Shown here piece by piece: positions 30,287-39,731 of a stretch of 64,000 bases of DNA (positions are counted from its first letter, which is position 1; each line of letters opens with the position of its first letter). Under the pieces are notes generated by a model that ran no database searches, was not told the origin of the DNA, and saw nothing but the letters and a program-made list of their open reading frames with translations. A program made the position numbers and the translations under genes. The stretch spans positions 5,699,501 to 5,763,500 of the forward strand of contig NZ_CP119075.1 of NCBI RefSeq assembly GCF_029023725.1, in the 5' to 3' direction. Origin of the DNA: Synoicihabitans lomoniglobus (lineage in GTDB: Bacteria; Verrucomicrobiota; Verrucomicrobiia; Opitutales; Opitutaceae).

Positions 30287-31951
30287 TTAGCGGTAGCGGT
30301 AGAGCTTGATGCGCTGGATATCGATGCGACCCGGTTCGAGGCGGAGGTGGCGGCCTTGGTGGGTTTGATCGCCGTTGAGCCAACTGAGGTTGGTCCACTC
30401 GCCGTTGTCGTCGTATCGACCGGTTTCGCATTCGAGAATGCCCACGATTTCGCCGGGTGTTTCGGAGTGAAAGGTGACCTTGGCTCCGATGCCGGCGAAG
30501 ACGAACTCGTCGGGACCGGTGGCGATGACGAGTCCGCCGGCGGGCAGGCGGGAGCTGCCGCGCGTGTCGCCGGATTCGTTGATGACGCCGTCGGCGAGGG
30601 AGGGGGCCGAAGTGCGCTCGTAGGTGACTTCGAGGATCACGTTGTTGAGGCGCACGCGCTGCGGCACGCGTTGCTCGGCGGGGGTGGGAGGCAGCAGCCC
30701 GCGCATGGTGCCCCGACCCTGGTGGGCGGTGAGCAAGGGCGTGAGTTGGCGAATGGCGTCGTAGCTGTCGCGGAGGAGGCGTTGGGCGTGGCCGCTGATC
30801 GACTCGATGCCGAAGGGAGAAAACCCCAGACCATCGTGCTGACCGACGGCGTAGAGCGCGTTGACGGAGGCGTCGGTATTACGCAGGGCCTCGGGCACGA
30901 GCAGTGGGTTGCCCACGCGGTGATAGAGCCCGGTCCAGTGGGCGAACTCGGGGAAGTAGATGTCGGGAGAGTAGATATCGATGGCGGGCGCGGCGGCGCG
31001 CCAGACGTTGATGAGATGGGGCAGCGGACCGGCGCTGGGGTATTGGCCTGGTTCATACAACGTGCGAATGAGGGCGGCGTTGACCAAGACGGGCAGGTCG
31101 ATTTCGGCGCGCCCGGCGGTGGCGAGTTCCTGCGTATAAGCGGCGAAGGCCCAGGCCATGAAAATTTCGGCGCTCGCCGGTTCGGGGCCGAAGACCTCGG
31201 TCCAGCTGCCGCTCATGCGGCGGCCGTGGGTGGACCAGAGTTGGGCGAACTCGGGAACGAGCAGGCCGGCTTTTTCCTGAGCGGCGAGGGAAGTGGTGAG
31301 GGCGGCGGGCACGGGAGCGTTCCACGCGGCCTGGGCGAGAGCCGCGTGGTCGCGGGCGGAGGGAATCATGCCGATTTCGTTTTCGATCTGCACCATGATG
31401 ACGGTGTGATGATCGCTATCGATCTCGCGCAGGTGACGCATGAAGGCCACATAGGCGGCGCGGTCGGCGGCGAGCACGTTGGCGCTGAAGGGGGAGAGGA
31501 TTTCGACGGCTCGACCCTCGCGGTCGCGGGAGCGTGGAAAACGTTCGGTATCGAGCTTCACCCAATTGGGGGCGTAGCAGGACATGCTGTTTTTCCACGC
31601 GCCGAACCAGAGTAGCACGAGTCGCATGTCGTGCTCGCGGGCCTGCGCGATGAGACCGTCCATCAGGGTCCAGTCGAAGACGCCTTCCTGCGGTTCGCTG
31701 CGATCCCAGTAAACGGGGGCGACGACGGTGTTGAGGTTGAGATCAACGAGTTTGTCCCACGTTGCGGAAAGCGGATCCAGACCGCCGGCGACGGAATTGC
31801 CGAGTTCGCCGCCGCGCATGATGAACGGCTGACCGTCGACGATGAGCTGGGTGGCGTCGCCCTGCGCGGCGAGGTGAGGCGTTTCCGCAGCGGTCAAGGC
31901 CAACGGAGCGAGCAGGGCGAGGCAGAAGGGGATTATTTTGAGGTGAGCCAC
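30287..31951 (-). CDS. GH35-type beta-galactosidase with DUF5597 C-terminus, exported
   Basis: I chose the GTG at about 31951, which gives 554 residues starting with a signal peptide (AHLKIIPFCLALLAPLALTA). The longer frame to 32188 overlaps the ceramidase-like gene. Residues 25-340 form a GH35-like TIM barrel with MVQIENEIGM (acid/base Glu) and LLVPEALRN (likely nucleophile Glu); the end matches DUF5597 beta domains. The family releases terminal beta-galactose from oligosaccharides, probably outside the cytoplasm. It follows the ceramidase-like gene on the same strand. Confidence 0.82.
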   Translation of the reverse strand: MAHLKIIPFCLALLAPLALTAAETPHLAAQGDATQLIVDGQPFIMRGGELGNSVAGGLDPLSATWDKLVDLNLNTVVAPVYWDRSEPQEGVFDWTLMDGLIAQAREHDMRLVLLWFGAWKNSMSCYAPNWVKLDTERFPRSRDREGRAVEILSPFSANVLAADRAAYVAFMRHLREIDSDHHTVIMVQIENEIGMIPSARDHAALAQAAWNAPVPAALTTSLAAQEKAGLLVPEFAQLWSTHGRRMSGSWTEVFGPEPASAEIFMAWAFAAYTQELATAGRAEIDLPVLVNAALIRTLYEPGQYPSAGPLPHLINVWRAAAPAIDIYSPDIYFPEFAHWTGLYHRVGNPLLVPEALRNTDASVNALYAVGQHDGLGFSPFGIESISGHAQRLLRDSYDAIRQLTPLLTAHQGRGTMRGLLPPTPAEQRVPQRVRLNNVILEVTYERTSAPSLADGVINESGDTRGSSRLPAGGLVIATGPDEFVFAGIGAKVTFHSETPGEIVGILECETGRYDDNGEWTNLSWLNGDQTHQGRHLRLEPGRIDIQRIKLYRYR

Positions 31952-32060
31952 GGTGGTGAGGAAACCCCATAGTGACCCGTTCGGAAACGTCCAAATGCGG
32001 TGGTGGTTGGCCAACAATAGACGAGGCGTGAACGCCCCCCCCCTCTCTCTCTGCCGCTCA

Positions 32061-33476
32061 CTAGGCGAGGAGGAGGCGCAGGGCCGTGGTGAGTTGTGCG
32101 TCGATGCTGGGTTCGCTGAACGCGACGCTGACCTCGTATCCGCCGGCGGGATACTCTGACGCGGTGGGAATATACCAGGGGCCGCCATCGCCGTAGGCCG
32201 CGACGAGGACGGGGCGGTCCGGGCGCAGCGCGCGAGCGAGGAGTTGGTATTCCACGAATAATTCCCCCGGCAGGTGCAGGAGCGCGCACGCGTTCACTTG
32301 CAGACAGCTGAGGCTTAGCGGGATTTGGCGGGCGACCCGGTGTTCCCAACTGGTCCAGAAGGCGTGTAACAATGTGCCGATCTGCTGGGCCTCGGGGCCG
32401 GCTTTGGCGCCGACTTCCATGCCGAGGGCGGTGGGGGCGGGCGCGGGACGGGGTGTCGGCAGGATTGATTGCGAGCGCCATGTGATGGTGGTCAACGGGG
32501 TGGGGACGAGGGCGGCTTCCGAGGCCACGATGCCGTCGTAAACGCGTTGGGTGAGGGCGCTACGATCGGCGGGGGAACCGTCGTTGTATTTACCGGCGGC
32601 GACGTTGCCCGCGCAACCGGTGAAATACAGCTGCGTGCAGCCGGGCTCGTCGTGTTGACGTTGCTTGCGGGCGAGTCCCACGAAGTCGCTGCTCACGCGG
32701 CCATCGCGATAGTAGCTCATCGGATGGGTCGCGTAGTAGTGACACGAAACGACTTTTCGGGCCCCCGCATAGAAAGCGATTGTCTGCAGTGTCGGATCGA
32801 TCAGGCCCTCGGGCATACTTCGTAATTCGGGGTCGGTGCACGCACTGCCGCGCATGGAGCGCACGCGTCCGGAGGCATCGCGATCCATGCGTCGGTTGGC
32901 CGCGACGTTGTGCACGGTGGCCTGGCCGTGGGCCACGTGGGTGATGGGCTGCGGTCGTTGCAAAGCGTGGCGAACGGCGGTGCGTGCGCGATCGAGGCAG
33001 CTTTCGAAAAAGGGGAGTTCGAATACGGGCGGCAGCTCGGGATGAGTGGCGGCGATCGACCGGGTTTCGTGGCAGACGAATGGAGTGTTGTGTTGATGCA
33101 CGCAGTGCACCGCCACGCGGTCCGGAGTCGTCCCGGCAGCAGCGGCCAACGCGGTGCGCCAAGCCAAATGGGATTCGTTCAACAACCCCGCCCAGTCGAC
33201 GGCGCACACCACGATCGGCGCGCCCGCGCCGAGCAAAACGTAGCCGATGGCTTCCAGCGGATCGTCGTAGTCAATGGCAGACATCACCAGTCCGCCGAGC
33301 AACGCGTGGTGCAGCGGCGGCGTGACATCGAACCGGAAGGGCGCGATCGCAAACGCTGTTTCCGTGTCGTCGATTTGCCCGGTGCTCATGAGGCCGAGCG
33401 TCAGCGCCGGCGCGGCGCCCACGCAAGCTCTGGACGTGTCGAAATGCGCCGCCGAGTAATTTTCATTTCGTTTCAT
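32061..33476 (-). CDS. Neutral/alkaline ceramidase-like protein
   Basis: This 471-residue protein resembles the N-terminal domain of neutral ceramidases: FRFDVTPPLHHALLGG near residue 48, VHCVHQHNTPFVC with metal-ligand His residues, YYATHPMSYYRDGRVSSDF and the QLYFTGCAGNVAAGKYND segment. The true enzymes hydrolyse sphingolipids, but bacterial short homologues often sit with sugar-catabolism genes and lack the C-terminal domain. No signal peptide is obvious, so a cytoplasmic role is possible. It shares an intergenic region with the divergent aminotransferase gene. Confidence 0.75.
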   Translation of the reverse strand: MKRNENYSAAHFDTSRACVGAAPALTLGLMSTGQIDDTETAFAIAPFRFDVTPPLHHALLGGLVMSAIDYDDPLEAIGYVLLGAGAPIVVCAVDWAGLLNESHLAWRTALAAAAGTTPDRVAVHCVHQHNTPFVCHETRSIAATHPELPPVFELPFFESCLDRARTAVRHALQRPQPITHVAHGQATVHNVAANRRMDRDASGRVRSMRGSACTDPELRSMPEGLIDPTLQTIAFYAGARKVVSCHYYATHPMSYYRDGRVSSDFVGLARKQRQHDEPGCTQLYFTGCAGNVAAGKYNDGSPADRSALTQRVYDGIVASEAALVPTPLTTITWRSQSILPTPRPAPAPTALGMEVGAKAGPEAQQIGTLLHAFWTSWEHRVARQIPLSLSCLQVNACALLHLPGELFVEYQLLARALRPDRPVLVAAYGDGGPWYIPTASEYPAGGYEVSVAFSEPSIDAQLTTALRLLLA

Positions 33477-33571
33477 TTTGTGTAACTCCGGCGATCCGTT
33501 GCATTGCGTTCCCCGTTCACGCTGCGGGTTGCCGCAGACCGATCTTTTTGCCGCTGACCCAACCGCCTTTC

Positions 33572-34840
33572 ATGAATTCCTCCGTCGGCACTACGGCCGA
33601 AACTTCTTCGCAACGGATAATTCCCGCACCCTGTTTGGGTTGGTCGCTCGTGGGGGCGGAGGAGGAGCAACTCGTGTTGGAGGTGCTGCGCAGTCAGGCG
33701 CTGTTTCGCTACTATGGCCCCGACCCGAAATCACCGCCGGCGATGGTGGCGACCTTGGAGCGAGAGTTCGCCGCACTGGTCGGCACCCGGTTTGCCCTCG
33801 CGGTCACGAGTGGCACGGCGGCGTTGCAAGTCGCGTTGGGCGCGCTGGGCGTGGGGCCCGGTGATGAGGTGATCGTGCCGGCGTGGAGTTGGGTGTCGTG
33901 TTTTACGGCGGTGGTGCGCGTCGGGGCCCGGCCGGTGTTGGCCGAGGTCGATCAATCGCTTTGTCTTGCGCCGGGTGAAGTCGCGCGGTTGGCCGGACCG
34001 CGCACCAAGGCGGTGTTGGTGGTGCATTTCCAAGGCGTCGCGGCTGATCTCGATGCCATTTTGGCCGAGGCCGAAGCTGCGGGCATCGCGGTGCTGGAGG
34101 ACTGCGCGGAGAGCCCCGGTGCCCTCTACAAAGGGCGGCGAGTGGGCTCGCTCGGCGACATTGGTATTTTTAGTTTTCAACATCACAAGACGATCACCAG
34201 CGGCGAGGGCGGCATGGTGGTGACCAACGATGCGCGGCGTTATGAGCGCGCGGTGCGTATGCACGACGTGGGGCAGTTTCGGCCCTTTCATGCGGCGCAA
34301 ATTGAACCGACGGAAACGGCGTTCTGCGGCGAGCAAAGCCGCATGTCGGAACTCACGGGCGCGGTCGCGTTGGCGCAATTGCGCAAGGTGGATCGTATCC
34401 GGTCGCATTGCCGGGGGCTGAGTCTGCGGCTGCGCACGCATCTCGCGGATTTGCCGGGAATCAGTTTGCGGCCGATTCCGGATCCGGAGGGCGAGTCGGG
34501 TATCGAGACGTATTTTTGGGTGGCGACGCCGGAGCTGCGCGATGCGTTTCGGGCGGAGTTGGTGGCGGCGAAAATCCCGTGCGACCAAATGACCGGCACC
34601 TACGCGCAATACAACCGGGCCTATGTCCATAGCGGGCTGGCGCACGCGCCGGGGGCGACGCCATTTCGGCCTGGTCCGGATTGGCCGGACGCCGCCTACC
34701 GGGCGGAGAGTTTTCCGCGCACGGAGCGTTTGATTCACCGGTTCCTAGTGATTCCGGTGGGCATGAAACACACGCTGGCCGACATGGATCATATCGGCGC
34801 GGAGGTGCGCCGTATTCACGCGCAGTTGCAGCTCGGTTAA
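33572..34840 (+). CDS. DegT/DnrJ/EryC1/StrS family aminotransferase
   Basis: I prefer the ATG at 33572 (422 residues) over 33548. The PLP-binding pattern is clear: VTSGTAALQVALGALGVGPG, the DEVIVPAWSWVS segment, VLEDCAESPGALYKGR (PLP ring Asp) and IFSFQHHKTITSGEGG with the Schiff-base Lys. The family transaminates nucleotide-linked or free keto-sugars. It precedes an SSS symporter gene by 15 bases and is divergent from the ceramidase-like gene, suggesting a small sugar- or amino-sugar-related operon. Substrate unknown. Confidence 0.88.
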   Translation: MNSSVGTTAETSSQRIIPAPCLGWSLVGAEEEQLVLEVLRSQALFRYYGPDPKSPPAMVATLEREFAALVGTRFALAVTSGTAALQVALGALGVGPGDEVIVPAWSWVSCFTAVVRVGARPVLAEVDQSLCLAPGEVARLAGPRTKAVLVVHFQGVAADLDAILAEAEAAGIAVLEDCAESPGALYKGRRVGSLGDIGIFSFQHHKTITSGEGGMVVTNDARRYERAVRMHDVGQFRPFHAAQIEPTETAFCGEQSRMSELTGAVALAQLRKVDRIRSHCRGLSLRLRTHLADLPGISLRPIPDPEGESGIETYFWVATPELRDAFRAELVAAKIPCDQMTGTYAQYNRAYVHSGLAHAPGATPFRPGPDWPDAAYRAESFPRTERLIHRFLVIPVGMKHTLADMDHIGAEVRRIHAQLQLG

Positions 34841-34855
34841 CTCTCTCTGGCCCTG

Positions 34856-36334
34856 ATGGAATTCCTGGATTACACAGTCATCGGGCTCTACTTCCTCCTC
34901 GTGGTCGGCATCGGGGTGATGTCGTATCGCAAGGTCAAGGGCTCGCGGGATTTCTTTGTCGCGGGAGGCAAGATCCCTTGGTGGCTCGGCGGCGTGTCGC
35001 ATCACGTTTCGGGCTACAGTGGCGTGGTTTTCGTGGGTTATGCGGCGATCGCCTACGAGTATGGTTTTACGCTCTACGTGTGGTGGGCGGGTTCGATCAT
35101 CGTGGCGTGTGTGATCGGCGCGCTGGTGTTTGCACCGCGGTGGGCGCGACTGCGCATGGCGTTGGCGATCGAGTCGCCGACGGAGTATTTGGCGATGCGA
35201 TACGGCGTCGCGACTCAGCAGGTCATGGCGTGGAGTGGCGTGCTGTTGAAGTTGTTCGATGTGGGGGCTAAATGGGCCTCGATCGGCATCCTGTTGCACG
35301 GGTTTACGGGACTGCCGCTGACGACCGGCATCCTGCTCTCGGGAGTGGTGTCGCTGTGCTACATCACGGTCGGCGGACTCTGGGCCGACCTCTATAACGA
35401 CTTTGCGCAGTTCTTCGTGCAGGTGGCGGCGGGGTTGGTATTGTTTGTCACGGTGGCGCGGCATCTGGGCGGTGTGTCCAGCGTGGCGACGATTTGGGAA
35501 CGGCTACCGTCGGATCACGGGCAGTTGTTCAACGGACCCTATACGCCGCTGTTTTTGGTCGGCTTCGTCATGGTGGCAACGATGAGTTCCAACGGCGGCA
35601 CGTGGAATCTCGCGGCGCGCTACATCGGCGCTCCTTCGGCGGCGAGTGCGCGCAAGACGGCGCTGTTGTCGGGAGCGCTCTACCTGGTCTGGCCGTTGGT
35701 TTTGTTTTTCCCCATGTGGGCGGCGCCACTGTTGTTGCCGAATATCGCGGACCCGTCCCAGTCCTACGTGTTGCTCGTGCGGCAGTATCTGCCGGCGGGT
35801 TTGGTGGGACTGGTGCTGGCTTCGATGTTTGCGGCGACGACCTCGATGACGTCGTCGGATACCAACACCATCTCCTCGGTGGTGACGCGGGATATTTTGC
35901 CGGTGTTGTCCGCGAAATTTCGGGACCTTGATCAACGGCAATCGCTGCGCCTCGCGCGGCTGACGACGCTCGCGTTCATGGCCGCGACGCTGCTGATCGG
36001 CATCGAGGCGGAGCGGTTTGGCGGGGTGCTCGGATTAATCATCTCGTGGTTTGGCGCGCTGATCGGACCGGTATCGGTGCCCATGTTGTTTGGTTTGTTG
36101 CCGGTTTACCGAACGGCGGATGCGCGGGCGGCGATCGGTTCGATTTTGGCGGGGTTTGCCGGGTTCGTGGTGGTGACCTACGGTATGGAAGCCGAGCTTG
36201 GCCTGCGTATTCTCGTGCCCATTGCCTCGTCGATCACGGTTTTCAGTGCGATGGCTGGGTGGAGGCGGAAGCGGCCCGTGCCTCGGGCGGTCGCGAAACT
36301 CATGCAAGGGCTGTCATCGGATGCGGTGGGCTAG
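34856..36334 (+). CDS. Sodium:solute symporter (SSS family)
   Basis: This 492-residue polytopic protein has the SSS start (FLDYTVIGLYFLLVVGIGVM; SRDFFVAGGKIPWWLGGVSH) and about 13 hydrophobic helices. It probably imports a sugar or related solute with Na+ across the inner membrane. The gene starts 15 bases after the aminotransferase stop, so they are likely co-transcribed. It is only distantly similar to the symporter at 2852, by the differing helices. No terminator is obvious before the cytochrome gene. Confidence 0.88.
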   Translation: MEFLDYTVIGLYFLLVVGIGVMSYRKVKGSRDFFVAGGKIPWWLGGVSHHVSGYSGVVFVGYAAIAYEYGFTLYVWWAGSIIVACVIGALVFAPRWARLRMALAIESPTEYLAMRYGVATQQVMAWSGVLLKLFDVGAKWASIGILLHGFTGLPLTTGILLSGVVSLCYITVGGLWADLYNDFAQFFVQVAAGLVLFVTVARHLGGVSSVATIWERLPSDHGQLFNGPYTPLFLVGFVMVATMSSNGGTWNLAARYIGAPSAASARKTALLSGALYLVWPLVLFFPMWAAPLLLPNIADPSQSYVLLVRQYLPAGLVGLVLASMFAATTSMTSSDTNTISSVVTRDILPVLSAKFRDLDQRQSLRLARLTTLAFMAATLLIGIEAERFGGVLGLIISWFGALIGPVSVPMLFGLLPVYRTADARAAIGSILAGFAGFVVVTYGMEAELGLRILVPIASSITVFSAMAGWRRKRPVPRAVAKLMQGLSSDAVG

Positions 36335-36466
36335 GCTGGCAAATTTCCGTTTGCTTTACGGCTCCGCGAAAAATTTCGCCGGGTGGTTGGCTTCTCGACG
36401 CGGTCCCCTTGAGGTTGTTCCCGCAAACGACCGCCCGATGGGGGCGGCCCCTTAGAATTTCGACTC

Positions 36467-39256
36467 ATGATGCGTTCGCTCCGTTCCCTTCGCCCGATCC
36501 TAACTGCTTCCACGGCCTGTGTGCTGTTGGCGGCTTGCGCCACGCGCGCGCCGGAATCCGTGCCAGCATCCACTCCGGTTGCCATGGCCCCGGAGCCAGC
36601 TCCCGTGCACCGCTCCATGGCGCTCACGCCCGCGGAGGCCATCGCCGCTATGGAGCTCAAGCCCGGCTACGGGCTCGAAGTCGTGTTGGCCGAGCCGCAG
36701 GTCGAGGAGCCCGTGATGGTCGCGTTTGATGGCAACGGCACGATGTATGTCGCCGAGATGCGCACTTACATGCAGGACGTCGACGCGACCGGCGAGATGG
36801 TGCCGACCAGTCGAGTCTCGCGCCACGAGGATACCGATGGCGACGGCGTCTACGACCGTCACACGATCTTTGCCGACGGCCTGCTGTTGCCGCGCACGTT
36901 GCTCACGCTCGAAAACGAAGTCGTGATCGGCGAAACCAACACGCTCGATCTCTACGTCTACGAGGACACCGATGGCGACGGCGTGGCTGACACGAAGAAG
37001 CCGTGGTTTCGCGGTGGTCCGCGCGGGGGCAATCTCGAGCACCAGCCCAACGGCCTGACGTGGGCGTTGGACAACGGACTTTACGCGACCTTCAACGACT
37101 TTCGTCTGCGCTACACGAATGGCACGGTCGTGCGCGAAAATATTCCGGTCAACGGCGGCCAGTGGGGTCTCACCCAGGACGACTGGGGCAAGGTCTGGTT
37201 TGTGCATGCCGGGGCCGAGACGGGGCCCGAACATTTCCAGCAACACATCATCTACGGCCAGTTCCGCTCCCCCGAAGAACACATCGGCGACTACAAGATC
37301 GTGTGGCCGATCGACAACATTCCGGATACCCAGGGCGGCCCCGGTCAGCTGCGGCCCGACAACACCCTGAACCATTTCACCGCCACGTGCGGCCAGGATA
37401 TTTTCCGGGGTGATCGACTGCCCGTCGACCTGCGCGGCGACCTGTTGTTTGCCGAACCGGTCGGACGGTTGATTCGACGCACCGAGATCACGTCCGACGA
37501 CGGCATTGTTAAACTGGCCAACCCTTATGAAGCCGCCCACGGCGAATTCATGCGCACGCGTGATCCGTTGTTCCGTCCGGTCAACATGGTCACCGCGCCC
37601 GACGGCACGCTCTACGTGGTCGATATGTATCGAGGCATCATCCAGGAGGGCAACTGGACTCGCGAAGGCACTTACCTCCGCGAGCAAATCGTGAAGCATG
37701 GCCTCGATCGCGAGATCGGCCGCGGCCGCATTTATCGCGTGCGTCACGACGACTTCACGCCCGGTCCGCAGCCGCGCATGCTCGAGGAAACGTCGGCGCA
37801 ACTTGTCGCGCATTTTTCACATCCCAACGGTTGGTGGCGCGACACCGCGCAAAAGCTTCTCATCCTGCGCGGCGACCATGCGGTCGTGCCGGCGCTGACC
37901 GATCTCGCCGCTGGTCGCACCACGACCAACCCGCTCGCCCGCAGCCATGCGCTGTGGACGCTCGAAGGTCTCGATGCCCTCACGCCCGAGTTGGTGCAAG
38001 GCGCGCTCGCCTCTGATCACCCCGGTCTGCGCCGCATGGGATTGCGCCTCGCGGAGGGTTGGTTGCTGCCAGCCGAGGGCGGAAACACCGCACCTTTACC
38101 CGTCGACGAAGAAGCGCGATCTGCTCCGGCGGTCATCGCGGACGCCGACCGGACGCCTGCGACGGTGATTCGTCCGGCGGCGGGCATCGGGGCGGCCGAT
38201 GTCGCGTCGCTGCGCGCGGGCATGCAGGCGGCGTTGCAGGACTCCGATCCCGAAGTCGTCGTCCAAGCGATGGTCTCGCTCAACCGCGTCGGTGGCGACG
38301 ATGTCGAATCGCTGATTCAAAGCGCGGCGGAGGCGTCGACGTCCGCCGGCGTTTATAGTATCAACGAACAACTTTGGCAAAAGGGCGCGGACGAAGATCC
38401 GTTTCTCATGGTGCAACTCGGCGCCGCCGGGCTGAAGTCCTACCGTGAGGGCAAAAAGATTTATGACTCGTTGTGCTTTTCCTGCCACGGCCCCGATGGG
38501 CTGGGGGTGGCCGTGAACGAGGAGCGCAAGCTTGCGCCACCGCTGACGGATTCGGCGCGGGTGCTCGGCAGCGAAGGCGCGATCATCGACATCGTATTGC
38601 ACGGATTGCAGGGCGACGTCGATGGCGTCGACTACGGCGCACCGATGATTCCGATGAATTCCTATTCCGACGCGGAACTCGCGAGTGTGTTGACCTACAT
38701 CCGCAACAGCTTCGGCAACCGCGGCAGTGTGGTCGAAGCCGACACGGTGGCGACGCATCGGAAGCGTGGCGCGGCGCGCACGGCGTTTTGGACGATGGCG
38801 GAACTCGAGCAGTCCTATCCGGTGCTCACCGTGCCGCGGGAGCGCTTCGTGAAACGCGATCAATGGAAGCTCACCAACGGCGAACCCTTGCAGGAGGGCA
38901 GCCAGCTCACCCACGCGATTGACGACAGCTTGGAGACTGGCTTTGCGACCGCCAAAGTTGCGCCGTTTCCGGGGCAGTGGTTGGTCATCGAACTCCCGGC
39001 GAAGAGCACCATCACGTCCATTGTGATGGATGCCACCGGCGACGAAGAATCTTACGCGCCGGGTTATGACGTGCAGATCTCCACTGACGGTCAGTCATGG
39101 GGCGAACCCGTGGTTAAAGCCATCGGGGAAGTGAAAGCGCGGCTGCACCTGGCGAAGCCGATCGAAGCCAAGTGGCTGCGCCTGACGGTGAACCACAAAG
39201 ACGGCTGGCAACGTTGGGTGATCAACAACCTCGAACTCTACGGCGACGAAGGCTGA
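36467..39256 (+). CDS. PVC-type haem-binding CxxCH protein (secreted lipoprotein)
   Basis: This 929-residue protein begins with a lipoprotein signal (ACVLLAACATRAPES; lipobox LAAC near residue 23). A beta-propeller of the membrane-bound dehydrogenase type follows (residues 60-430; GNGTMYVAEMRTYM, DTDGDGVYDRHTIFADGL), then HEAT-like helices. A cytochrome c domain comes next with CFSCHGPDGLG (CxxCH at about residue 669), and a C-terminal discoidin-like domain. This layout is nearly restricted to Planctomycetes and Verrucomicrobia. It likely oxidises sugars or other substrates at the cell surface; donor and acceptor unknown. Confidence 0.88.
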   Translation: MMRSLRSLRPILTASTACVLLAACATRAPESVPASTPVAMAPEPAPVHRSMALTPAEAIAAMELKPGYGLEVVLAEPQVEEPVMVAFDGNGTMYVAEMRTYMQDVDATGEMVPTSRVSRHEDTDGDGVYDRHTIFADGLLLPRTLLTLENEVVIGETNTLDLYVYEDTDGDGVADTKKPWFRGGPRGGNLEHQPNGLTWALDNGLYATFNDFRLRYTNGTVVRENIPVNGGQWGLTQDDWGKVWFVHAGAETGPEHFQQHIIYGQFRSPEEHIGDYKIVWPIDNIPDTQGGPGQLRPDNTLNHFTATCGQDIFRGDRLPVDLRGDLLFAEPVGRLIRRTEITSDDGIVKLANPYEAAHGEFMRTRDPLFRPVNMVTAPDGTLYVVDMYRGIIQEGNWTREGTYLREQIVKHGLDREIGRGRIYRVRHDDFTPGPQPRMLEETSAQLVAHFSHPNGWWRDTAQKLLILRGDHAVVPALTDLAAGRTTTNPLARSHALWTLEGLDALTPELVQGALASDHPGLRRMGLRLAEGWLLPAEGGNTAPLPVDEEARSAPAVIADADRTPATVIRPAAGIGAADVASLRAGMQAALQDSDPEVVVQAMVSLNRVGGDDVESLIQSAAEASTSAGVYSINEQLWQKGADEDPFLMVQLGAAGLKSYREGKKIYDSLCFSCHGPDGLGVAVNEERKLAPPLTDSARVLGSEGAIIDIVLHGLQGDVDGVDYGAPMIPMNSYSDAELASVLTYIRNSFGNRGSVVEADTVATHRKRGAARTAFWTMAELEQSYPVLTVPRERFVKRDQWKLTNGEPLQEGSQLTHAIDDSLETGFATAKVAPFPGQWLVIELPAKSTITSIVMDATGDEESYAPGYDVQISTDGQSWGEPVVKAIGEVKARLHLAKPIEAKWLRLTVNHKDGWQRWVINNLELYGDEG

Positions 39257-39329
39257 GCCCGTAGCTGGCGACGTTCCGACTCATTCACTCCGGCGGATGG
39301 CTGGGAGCGTTCGAGGTGCGGCGGGTGTC

Positions 39330-39394
39330 ATACCTCGGGTGTCTACCTATAATACCTTGACAGTCGACCTATAATGCCTCGGCATTCGAGGTAT
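39330..39394. promoter_or_regulatory. 22-bp periodic half-sites and palindrome before padR-2
   Basis: Half-sites ATACCTCG (39330), ATACCTTG (39352) and ATGCCTCG (39374) are spaced exactly 22 bp apart, and CGAGGTAT (39387-39394) closes a palindrome CCTCG-GCATT-CGAGG that overlaps the PadR start codon. Two TATAAT boxes (39348 and 39370) lie inside the repeats. The pattern suggests PadR binding over the promoter; the transcript may have a very short or no leader. Confidence 0.65.
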
Positions 39395-39731
39395 GAAGCG
39401 ATTGCAGACGTCGTTGTTACAGGGCACGCTGGATTTGATGGTGTTGCGGGTGGTGAGTGCCGGTCCGCGTCACGGTTATGATATCGCGAAGCGCATCGAG
39501 GTATTGTCCCGGGATATCCTGAGCATCGGCCAAGGGTCACTGTATCCGGCGCTGCATCGGCTGGAAGAGCGGGGGTTCGTCAAAGCGACTTGGAAGATGA
39601 GTGAGACGGGTCGGCGGGCGCGCTTCTACGCCTTGACTGCGGCGGGCAAGCGGGAGTTGACCGCGAGTGAGGACTATTGGCGGGCATTTAGCACGGCGGT
39701 GGAGCACGTGCTGAAAGGAGCGGACGCGTGA
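39393..39731 (+). CDS. PadR family transcriptional repressor (second copy)
   Basis: This 112-residue protein has the PadR winged helix: LLQGTLDLMVLRVV (residues 8-21), HGYDIAKRIEVL, IGQGSLYPALHRLEERGFV and YALTAAGKRELTASE. Similar to the PadR at 10040 but with different upstream sites, so the two regulators probably recognise different operators. The ATG at 39393 is only a base or two after GAGG, so ribosome-site spacing is unusual and the mRNA may be nearly leaderless. The GTG start of the next gene overlaps the PadR stop by four bases. Confidence 0.9.
   Translation: MKRLQTSLLQGTLDLMVLRVVSAGPRHGYDIAKRIEVLSRDILSIGQGSLYPALHRLEERGFVKATWKMSETGRRARFYALTAAGKRELTASEDYWRAFSTAVEHVLKGADA

Noticed and set aside
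29996-31615. Plus-strand frame of over 500 codons opposite GH35
   Set aside because: Composition typical of an antisense shadow in high-GC DNA; the minus strand encodes a clear glycoside hydrolase.
31952-32188. N-terminal extension of the GH35 gene to 32188
   Set aside because: It overlaps the ceramidase-like gene in another frame and precedes a clear signal peptide at the GTG near 31951.
39357-39375. TTGACA next to TATAAT as a sigma-70 promoter for padR-2
   Set aside because: The spacer is only 7 bases, far from the usual 17; the boxes are more simply explained as part of the 22-bp operator repeats.
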